A stretch of 64,000 nt of DNA from assembly GCA_902702965.1 (NCBI GenBank), contig CACRXP010000170.1, positions 600,641-664,640 of the forward strand, read 5' to 3'. Position numbers and translations under genes: made by a program. Below the pieces are notes generated by a model that made no database searches, was not told the DNA's origin, and was given only the letters and a program-made list of their open reading frames with translations. The stretch is from Spirometra erinaceieuropaei (Eukaryota; Platyhelminthes; Cestoda; Diphyllobothriidea; Diphyllobothriidae). Below, piece by piece: positions 57,445 to 64,000 of this stretch (positions are counted from its first letter, which is position 1; every line of letters starts with the position of its first letter).

Positions 57445-57449
57445 GAGGT

Positions 57450-58046
57450 CTCACACGTTGCATTTTGGGTTTAGATGAGAGGTGAACTTCAGACATGTGC
57501 GAGCGAGAACATGGTCAGACCCATAGGGGTTACCAGTTTCGGCACCACTCATGGATTTGCTATCATGGACTTGCCGTGTGGCGGTCGTTTGAGTGCCAGC
57601 TCAGCAGATGTTTTTGGTGATGCTGGAAGTACGTGTTAGTGAGAAACAGTCGGTTCTGGTCAGAAAAATTTAACATTCTCTCACATTTGTCGCATCGAGA
57701 ACTAAGCCAGATCCAGTTCAGCCGTTCCAGTCCCCGCTAACGAGGGACCCTTTTAACTAATTTCTGCGGCTGCGAGTAAAAAGTATCTTTATCGCGCTGT
57801 TCGACGGCTGGTATCGGTGCGTACACGGAGACGGCAGAGATGTTCGTCGCACGCAAGCCATCATGTGCTGGTTTTCATTTCAGTAGCGCACGGTTTGCAT
57901 GTTCCGAGAGGGCGATCACCGTACCGTGTCTACCAGAAGAGTTGCGTTGGACGCTGTGGTGTAAGGTAAAGTGGGCCTCGATCCCTGGGATCTTTCTTTC
58001 CTGAAGGTACGATTCGGACTTCAGACAGGCAGTAGATATCCACTAG
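57450..58046 (-). pseudogene. RTE-like AP-endonuclease, degenerate
   Basis: Pieces in several - frames: DIYCLSEVRI near 58040 (N-terminal strand with catalytic Glu), ISAVSVYAPIPAVEQRDKDT near 57830, TNTYFQHHQKHLLSWHSNDR near 57620, and GSDHVLARTCLKFTSHLNPK near 57500 (terminal SDH). Order and spacing fit an exonuclease-endonuclease-phosphatase fold. Many frame changes; not functional. Confidence 0.7.
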
Positions 58047-58175
58047 AAGCGAAGAGACGAGTCCTAGGAAACAGTCGTGAAGAAGGAGACATGATCGCTG
58101 AAACAAGAGATTTATTCTCCCGACCTTTCGGATTCCTGCTCGAACCCATCATCAGAGACAAAAGTAGATACTGCA
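58047..58175 (-). mobile_element. Ribozyme unit at the 5' side of the RTE element
   Basis: Starts TAGAAGCGAAGAGACGAGTC like the units at 10742 and 63066, then AGGAAACAGTCGTGAAGAAG, GACATGATCGCTG and TTTATT. It interrupts the endonuclease region of the RTE copy or sits at its truncation point. Confidence 0.65.
58122..58155 (-). ncRNA. Hammerhead motif, GAAAG variant
   Basis: CTGATGA, spacer, stem II GGTTCG...GAATCC-type, GAAAG, GTC. The C of GAAAC is G here, so the self-complementary ACGT is lost while the catalytic boxes remain. Confidence 0.6.
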
Positions 58176-58179
58176 TGTG

Positions 58180-59185
58180 CAGACTCGGGTCTCTCACTGA
58201 CCGTCTAATTACTGCCCCCGGTCACCAGACCAGGACAGATGACCGAAGCCAACCATCTACTAAGATACTTGTCGCGTGAACAAAAATGAAAGTCAACTCG
58301 AGATATTTTGGCCGCTGTGAGACTCAATTATTATACCCATAGAGGGCACTTTCAACTATCTGGAGCTAACACGGCGATCGTTTCACAGATCTGTCACGTT
58401 AATTGTGCGGAAACGCAAAAACCGATCAGAAACCGACCTCTTCTTATTTTATTCCGCCCTCATGTTTTGTGACTGAATCACCTGAACCAAACCCGGTACT
58501 GGGTGGATGTGAATATTATATGTGAATATTTTGCGTAGTAGCGATAAAAATGCGCCTTCATGGGCACAAATGAATAGGCAATCTTGAGAAGCACGCTGTT
58601 TTGTGCTTATGTTTCATAAACAGACAAGCTTTCATCTTGAGTAGCAAGAACTGCACCTGGCCTCGTAGTATTTTACGCGTGACGTTCGCTTTAGCTACAG
58701 GGTAACCACCGTAGTCCTGGCCGCTGAGGGAGGTCCCTTCATCAATCGTGTTTAGCAGTCGGGTGGCGGCTCTTGGGTGTCAACTGTGTTCACCAACGTT
58801 TGCGTCGTTCTTGCCTGTCGTCCCACGGGCGTCAATCTAGTTCGCTTATTCGGATAGTGTTCATTACGCAAGCGAATCCTTATCCGTCCACGTTTGCCTC
58901 CTGTTTGCTTTCTCCTATCCCTGGGTCAGTCTATGATTATGATTTTCACCGCGCCCTGAGGACCTAGTAGGCTGCATGGCTGAGTACACCACGACTGGTG
59001 GTGGTCCTCAAGTGTTTCTCTAGCCGGGCGGTTATTCTCTTGTCTCAATATTTTGGGATTCTGTCCTTCCGGGGTTGGGGTCGTGTAACGCTTCGGGAAG
59101 CTAACAACGGTTTGCGTTCACTCCTGCGTGATTTTTACATACTCAAAGAAAACAATTAGAAACTAACATTTTTTCGCCAACCAAT
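58180..59185. other. No recognisable gene
   Basis: GATATTTTGGCCG (58301) also occurs at 32762, hinting at another low-copy repeat. No coding region was recognised. Confidence 0.3.
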
Positions 59186-59189
59186 GCCA

Positions 59190-59740
59190 TCAGAAACTGA
59201 GAGGAGCTCCTATGGGTTCGCTCATATAGCAGAATTCATAGCTCTTGCCACAGTTAACTCAAAACTCTGGCTGCGCTATGTTGATGACACTTGAGTCATT
59301 GTCATGAAGAACCAGGAATCACGTTTTCTCTCGAAACGGAGACTGATGAACATCTCCCATTTCTGGATGGCCTTCTACGTAGAAAAACTGATGGATCGTC
59401 TCATACGGGAGTCTCTATCTCAAAGTAACATAATCAGAGGTCATTCCACACTTCAAGAGTAACCATCTCAGATGAGGCAGGCATCAATCGGCATATCGAT
59501 TAAGATGCTACATGCAAATTTCTCAAGGAGGAATGCAAGCGAGCGTAGCCAATGTCGAGGGGATGAAGGAATACGCTTGGCGCACATTGGCTCAGGCGTC
59601 GGCCAACCACAGAATCGCCTGTTCAACACGGTTAAATATTCAACTGTTTTTGTGCATGACCCCTAAGTTTGACGACGAGCTGGAGAGTCAGTCTCTTAAA
59701 GTTTCGAGCTGTTTACACCAATCCGTCGTCAAAGGAAATG
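59190..59740 (+). pseudogene. PLE fragment: RT palm joined to 3' region
   Basis: One frame reads LATVNSKLWLRYVDDT, a stop, then VIVMKNQ. The next frame gives FSLETETDEHLPFLDGLLRR. So YVDD and the FLD.L block are kept with one stop and one frame shift. At about 59455 the sequence jumps to the endonuclease end and tail (ATCAATCGGCATATCGAT, shared with 48661). A decayed GACGACGAGCTGG near 59675 marks the hammerhead position. Confidence 0.75.
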
Positions 59741-59744
59741 AATA

Positions 59745-60234
59745 CATGGGGGTGGGATTGTCATACTGGTGTTTGAGGACGCAGACAAAGAGATAAGCAG
59801 ACGACCTTGCGAGGTGGGTGATGTGCATCGTGTTGTTATGTGTGCCGGGGGTGAGGAGAGATTCCGTGGGTCTCAGTTTTGGCTCATCATGTTGGCGGGA
59901 GGGTGAGGAGGAAGGGTTGGTGTGTTGGCCTGATCATACATGTCCGTGCATGCATTCGCAGTTGTTGTTTTTGAGACGGGCGCCAGTCAGTCCACTGTGA
60001 TCGGAGACCCTTTTAATGGATGTCTATGTCGACCTAGCGGTTCTTACTGTCCTCAGTGAAGCACCAAGCTTTGAAGGATTCCCATACCATTCTGGTGTTA
60101 GCCATGGCGATCACTATACGCATATATATGTTATTCCGCCTATAGCACGCGCCACTGTGTTGCTGCTGGCTGGTCTTTAGAGAGAGCCCCAAGACAACGG
60201 GACGAGTGACTTCCCTAACATGATCGGTGAGCGC
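59745..60234. other. No recognisable gene
   Basis: A GT-rich stretch with shadow frames only. Confidence 0.3.
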
Positions 60235-60620
60235 CCTTCTAACAGCATGTATGTATACATGCATCTAGGCAGAATAACATTACCGAAAAAAATACAAGGG
60301 AGACTGGATTGGCTTTCGTCATCCAGCCTTGCCCAACCCCAAAGTGTGGGACACCTGGGGCCCGATCCCGCGATGCCTCTAACCACTAAGCCAGGTGCTC
60401 GTTGTTCTACCGGTTGCGATCGAGAGTTTACAATTGTAGAGGGAATCTCACTGATCAAAACCGGCAGCACAATGGACCCGTGCCTCAATGTTAGTGTCGC
60501 ACGCAACGACCGAGGATTCCGGGTTCCAATTTCAGATGATCCACACCTGGAGTTAGGTATGACTGGCCGGTACTGGCTAATAAGCCGCTCAGTATTTTCA
60601 GTCGCCCACGCATAATTGTA
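60235..60620 (-). repeat. SINE C copy
   Basis: On the - strand a tRNA-like head reads CTGGCTTAGTGGTTAGAGGC (A box), then GCGGGATCGGGCCCCAGGTG (B box). The body has GGCAGAATAACATTACCGAA and GGGAGACTGG. A short mirrored piece, CTGGCTAATAAGCCGC, closes the region at 60575. Confidence 0.65.
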
Positions 60621-60639
60621 GGTTTTGTGCGTTGCATTT

Positions 60640-60975
60640 GTCTACAAAATCTCATCTTCCAGTTTGTGATTCCGTCTGATGTGGCCAAACTGGGACATCT
60701 GTCCCAACCCGTATTCATGAACATCAGTTAGCGGTGAAGAGACGCGACCATTTATCCCAGGTGGCCATGCACACACTGAACAGTGGGCGCAAATTTGCAT
60801 GGGAGAAAACTCGCATTGTTAGCGCCTTCCCAATAAGGAAGGCCCGCAAATTCCTGGAGTCAGTGCACTCAAATGAGGCATGCCTTCAAGCTGGTTTAGC
60901 CAACCCCGAGGAGATGGCGAATTGCAATTAACACGCATTGGAACAGACTTAGGTCAATCATAGAATCCTGAGATG
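60640..60975 (+). pseudogene. PLE GIY-YIG endonuclease, C-terminal half
   Basis: Just before the open frame: CGQTGTSVPTRIHEHQLAVK. The frame at 60734-60931 then gives RRDHLSQVAMHTLNSGRKFA and ARKFLESVHSNEACL with a stop. It is the same family as 48.4 kb and better kept there after the YCGQTG motif. The 3' tail is cut by the P2 element at about 60975. Confidence 0.8.
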
Positions 60976-61025
60976 TTATGGCAGATTTTGAATAATTCAT
61001 ATTGACCCAACTGTGAAAAACTCGG

Positions 61026-61108
61026 CGCCTCGGTGGGATTCAAACCCACGACAGCAAGGGGAGGCTTGAGTACAGCCAACGCTCTAACCATCTGAGCCAC
61101 GAGACCCC
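61026..61108 (-). repeat. tRNA-like module, left arm of P2
   Basis: On the - strand: GTGGCTCAGATGGTTAGAGC (A box) and CGTGGGTTTGAATCCCACCG (T arm/B box). A T stem GTGGG/CCCAC is intact. Better preserved than in P1. Confidence 0.7.
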
Positions 61109-61405
61109 ACCGGACGACGCGAGTTTTATCACATTTGGGTCAAGTTTACCCGTCCAACCCACTGCAACGTCGGGAATCCACCAAATCTGATACATTAAGC
61201 TGACTGCCCTAGCAGGATTCCCTAAGTAATACATCTGGAATCCACCAAATGACTACCAGGCTCACGTAATTCAGAGGTGTTTTGGCAGATTTCAAATAAT
61301 TCACTTGAGCAGTCAGCTTATTGTATCAGATTTGGTGGATTCCAGACTCTGCAGTAGGTTTGGCGGATAACTTGACCCAAATGCGATTAAACTCACTTCT
61401 TCCGG

Positions 61406-61491
61406 TGGGGCTTCGTAGCTCAGATGGTTAGAGTGTTGGATGTACTACAGCCTCCCCATGCAGTCTTGGGTTCGAATCCCACCGAGGCACA
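61406..61491 (+). repeat. tRNA-like module, right arm of P2
   Basis: CGTAGCTCAGATGGTTAGAG (A box) and GGGTTCGAATCCCACC (perfect B box). Acceptor-like GGCTTCG and CGAGGCA can pair at six of seven positions. The anticodon arm is irregular and the variable region long, so I call it SINE-type rather than a working tRNA. Confidence 0.7.
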
Positions 61492-61512
61492 GAGTTTTTC
61501 ACAGTTGTGTCA

Positions 61513-61600
61513 GACTCAGTTAATTGTTTTTGCTTACCTATAGTCTGAAGACGAGCATGGGGAACCAGTCTCGAAAATTTATACAATAAAGATTATTTTG
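61513..61600 (+). mobile_element. PLE 3' tail resumed after P2
   Basis: CAGACTCAGTTAATTG, then GTCTGAAGACGAGC and AATAAA at 61585-61590: the end of the PLE whose endonuclease is at 60640. It ends about 130 bases before the acceptor of the next exon. Confidence 0.7.
61545..61580 (+). ncRNA. Second-type hammerhead-like motif in PLE tail
   Basis: CTGAAGA, spacer C, short stem (GAG/CTC) with a large loop, GAAAATTT. The AATT after GAA is self-complementary, as ACGT is in the first motif type. Confidence 0.5.
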
Positions 61601-61729
61601 TCAAAATCTTCAGAATATGATATTTCTCGCGAACGTTTACCGAAGTATTGAGTACTTGACTTTTAACAACATTACCGCCGAAAACGCTGTGTTGCTTAAT
61701 TATATTTATCTCTTTCTGAACTCATTCAG

Positions 61730-61964
61730 GTTTGGCGGTTGGATACGATAGTGGGCATGCTTTACCACGGACTGCCAATGTCCAGCACGGACACCAACAT
61801 CATGGTGCATACTTGCAAGCAGGAGTTGTGTGTCCGTCCGCAGCACATTCGCTTCCGAGCCAGTTCTGTGGCCCTGGTTATTGTGCTCAAGGCACTCGCC
61901 CAATCCGGCTACACGGTGATTCCCCCACAGGCAGCTATTGGTCCCTGCGGTACTGCCGTCCAAG
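61730..61964 (+). CDS. Internal exon of an unrecognised gene
   Basis: Acceptor TCTGAACTCATTCAG (AG at 61728-61729), 235 open bases starting in phase 0, and donor CAAG|GTAAGA (GT at 61965): the cleanest splice borders in the window. The 78 codons read VWRLDTIVGMLYHGLPMSST, then a Cys-containing helix and HIRFRASSVALVIVLKALAQ. The latter faintly recalls the end of the cyclin box in cyclin I/G-like proteins (FR.S..AL), but this is a weak guess. Probably the same gene as the exon at 47293, across a repeat-filled intron. Confidence 0.7.
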
Positions 61965-63060
61965 GTAAGAACTCCCCTCCCCCCCTCCTGAGGGCCGCAA
62001 GGCAGTTTGTAAATCGCTATGATCGCAGCTCATCGAGCGAGCCTTTATTGCATATGGCACTGACTGCTTTTCCAAGATATTTGGCCCATTCTTGCGGCCG
62101 CATCTAGGATACGCCATACAGGCGTAGAGACCATGGACTGCCATGGACTACAAAGTCTTAGAGAAGGTCTAGAGACGAGCGACAAATTGAGAAAAGTTGT
62201 GGGAGCACTGCCGTATGAAACCAGGCTGTCAACTTTCCCCCTGTTTCCCTTTTCCTACAGGCAACTACGTGATGAACTTATTCTAACATTGCAATATCAA
62301 CGGCCTAGACTGTTATTTGGATCCCGGTGATTATTTCACTCATGCATTTTCCTTCCCTTACCATTTAACACGAGAGCCATTCGTGTTTAAGTATTGTCCC
62401 ATCAGTTAATTCTGTCAGTGTCTCTAGCAACTGTCTTCGAACGACGATCGCGTAGCGTGATATTCAGGGTTGCATTCGGTGTAGCCTAAATTGGCTGGCA
62501 ATTCACAATCATACTAGGACGCACGGAAATTCGATTTGGAGATTTTCACCCTGCGCAACCCGTTACCCTTTATTTTAACATTGCCAAATCATATGCAGCA
62601 AAAATATTAATTTCAGAAGAGACCTGATTACTGTACCGGGAAAATATGCCGATGAAATTGAAGATGTGTGTATGGTGAACGCACCATTCAATGTGTCCAC
62701 CCATGGTCTCAATCCCTGTCCCACTGATCGAATAGACCGTGGAACACCCACACATACAGCAGATGTGCCCACGAAAATAAAGCAAAGTTTTCGACTCGAA
62801 AAGAATACATAAGTAGCATTACAAATTCAATCACCGTGCGACATCTTTCCATAGCAATTCAGTTACTACAGGGGGGAACTGTTAAATGAACTTTTTTCGG
62901 CCGACTGAGAGAACTAAACATTATGATAATGGCTAGGTAATAGGTATACAATTTTCTACATGATTTTCGATCCCTGATAAATTGAATTATTGTTCTTATT
63001 AAACACACATAAATGTGCTTAATCTCCTTCTCATTTCGTAGAAAATTACGCTTTCATTTT
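61965..63060. other. Probable intron; no gene seen
   Basis: Starts with the donor GTAAGA. AT-rich later part; a faint family A-like stretch lies near 62990-63060. Confidence 0.4.
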
Positions 63061-63140
63061 AATAGAATCGAAGATCCGAGTCCCAGGAAGCAGTCTTGAA
63101 GAAGGAGACACGATCGCCGGGACAAGAGCTTTATTAGCCT

Positions 63141-63174
63141 GACGTTTCGGATTCCTACTCGAATCCATCATCAG
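63141..63174 (-). ncRNA. Hammerhead ribozyme motif, intact core
   Basis: CTGATGA, spacer T, stem II GGATTC/GAATCC with loop GAGTAG, GAAAC, GTC. Flanking GTCT and AGGC can form stem I. The core equals the 56713-56746 motif. Confidence 0.75.
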
Positions 63175-63254
63175 AGACAAAGGAGCAGAAACGGGTGGTT
63201 GTTGCACAAGGGGCTGCGGTATTTATAGGATGCAGTAGCCATGCTACCGCATAC

Positions 63255-63788
63255 CTATGAACATTCACGGCTCCCCCCTTCATCCGGGATCGTCGCACTT
63301 GGTGTGATCACTGCTTGATGGCCGACATTCGAGTCGATAATTGCTGCAATTTCATCACGTGCGTTGGATGTTGGCGTGATGATTGCTCGACCATCTGACG
63401 CACCGACCTCGGTGTTGGGAAAAGTGTTCACCAGTGCGCTCTCCGCATGGCTTGTTACTCCGCCTAGGCGAAATTTTAGCACACAGTATGGAGTGGGAAG
63501 ATCGTTGCACTTGTTGATGGACTGGGGGCCAGTAAACCATGATTCCAGTAGCTCCCGGCTCACGCAGTTGTCACCTCTTGCGAGAATTTCGGCCTCATCG
63601 AATTTGAATGTGTGGCCGGATCTCGTCGAATGAGCCGCAACGTGAGAGCTGGCGTCATTTCTGCGCACCGCTGCCGCGTGTTCGGCCATTCTCGTTCGGA
63701 GCTGTCTTCCGGTTTCTCCGACGTAGTTGCTTTGTCCGCAACTGCACCAGATCCGATAAACGACTCCAGACGTTTCTAGCCAACTGCC
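63255..63788 (-). pseudogene. PLE GIY-YIG endonuclease fragment, open C-terminal frame
   Basis: The start (about 63770-63690) reads VVYRIWCSCGQSNYVGETGR, with the CxC and YVGETGR motif of PLE endonucleases. The frame continues without stops through MAEHAAAVRRNDASSHVAAH, TRSGHTFKFDEAEILARGDN and RELLESWF to the end at 63255. The ELLES helix holds the expected catalytic Glu. No frame shift is visible in what remains, so this is the youngest-looking PLE coding piece here. Confidence 0.85.
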
Positions 63789-63990
63789 ACTGTATATTTC
63801 GGTAGAGGGCGTTGTGCGATCACGCTACCGGACCTAATCGTCGCGTTGTGCCTTGGGTCTCGATCTAGAACTCAGAACGAGGGTTCAAATCTCGGGAATT
63901 GCAAACCTAGGCTATGGTTAGTCTCGCTGATGATGGTTAATATGTCAGAAATGGCCATTTCAGCCTCCATCGGTTCTCTCATTCAACAGC
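63789..63990 (+). repeat. SINE C copy, partial, opposite orientation
   Basis: GGTAGAGGGCGTTGTGCGAT, GCGTTGTGCCTTGGGTCTCG, then a weak B-box-like GGTTCAAATCTCGG and GTCAGAAATGGCCATTTCAG. These are the family's words with altered order. Confidence 0.45.
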
Positions 63991-64000
63991 CGCATAGCGG

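Larger units (their letters stand above)
55915..58046 (-). mobile_element. RTE-like LINE with internal deletion and nested units
   Basis: On the - strand: AP-endonuclease (58046-57480), linker (57444-56869), then, after a nested hammerhead unit, an ADD-containing RT remnant and the C-terminal region (56400-55915). The main RT core between linker and ADD box is missing. The related tails at 25.6 and 54.1 kb show that the family is multi-copy. A second ribozyme unit abuts its 5' side at 58046. Confidence 0.75.
60975..61512. mobile_element. Palindromic tRNA-flanked element P2
   Basis: Inverted arms (about 60990-61215 and 61305-61510) share TTGACCCAACTGTGAAAA, the tRNA-like modules, the TTTGGGTCAAG segment and AAGCTGACTG with P1. 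The asymmetric centre is the reverse complement of the P1 centre, so P2 lies in the opposite orientation. It interrupts a PLE 3' tail: AATCATAGAAT on the left and CAGACTCAGTTAATTG on the right are neighbours or near-neighbours in other PLE copies (49203-49242). Confidence 0.8.
63062..63788 (-). mobile_element. 5'-truncated PLE with intact 3' ribozyme
   Basis: On the - strand from 63788: the endonuclease domain, a stop at about 63255, an untranslated stretch, the hammerhead motif (63174-63141), AATAAA (TTTATT on + at 63130-63135) and the end word GATTCTATT. The 5' break coincides with SINE C sequence at 63790. This copy directly ties the hammerhead units to a PLE 3' end. Confidence 0.8.

Noticed and set aside
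58031..58170. AGTAGATA on both sides of the ribozyme unit at 58.1 kb as a target duplication
   Set aside because: The right-hand word is part of the unit's own consensus (compare GTAGATA near 2495), so it is not good evidence of duplication.
1..64000. CRISPR arrays, operons, riboswitches, bacterial promoters
   Set aside because: No evenly spaced short repeats, gene clusters or other prokaryotic signals; the sequence is clearly eukaryotic.

Overview
The window looks like intron and intergenic DNA from a large, repeat-rich animal genome. It most resembles a flatworm, probably a diphyllobothriid-type tapeworm. There are no bacterial-style operons. The evidence is several Penelope-like elements (PLEs) with GIY-YIG endonucleases, CR1/Jockey-like and RTE-like LINE remnants, tRNA-derived SINEs, many trinucleotide microsatellites, a degenerate TTAGGG block, and short exons with clean splice borders separated by kilobases. 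The species is inferred from repeat style only.

Host coding sequence is sparse and all on the + strand. There are two convincing internal exons (47293-47457 and 61730-61964) and one possible Ser/Pro/Thr-rich exon (18895-19385). The first two have compatible phase (0 to 0) and could be neighbouring exons of one gene, split by an intron of about 14 kb that is full of retroelements. I could not name the gene.

Layout. 1-7.9 kb: interspersed repeats (families A, T, D), telomere-like repeats and a nested ribozyme-bearing unit. 8.1-11 kb: a 5'-truncated CR1-like LINE with two ribozyme-family units inside it. 13-17.6 kb: microsatellites, a fold-back ribozyme unit, a + strand LINE scrap and a long - strand CR1/Jockey-like LINE. 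17.6-33 kb: mostly unrecognised sequence with a candidate exon, an RTE tail, SINE C and families D and E. 33.2-34.6 kb: a - strand PLE keeping RT and endonuclease. 35-46.3 kb: families D, A and E, SINE C and a palindromic tRNA-flanked element (P1). 47.3-49.3 kb: an exon, an assembly gap and rearranged PLE pieces. 51.9-58.2 kb: family D and a broken RTE element carrying two ribozyme units. 59.2-64 kb: PLE pieces, a second palindromic element (P2) nested in a PLE tail, an exon and a - strand PLE end.

The most interesting theme is a family of short units (about 125-230 bp) built around a minimal hammerhead-ribozyme motif, CTGATGA / stem II / GAAAC / GTC, of the kind known from PLE terminal repeats. 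They occur as PLE 3' ends and as small stand-alone insertions, in one case with a 13-bp target duplication. A second motif variant lies in other PLE tails. The second theme is a roughly 550-bp palindromic element bounded by outward-facing tRNA-like modules, present twice.
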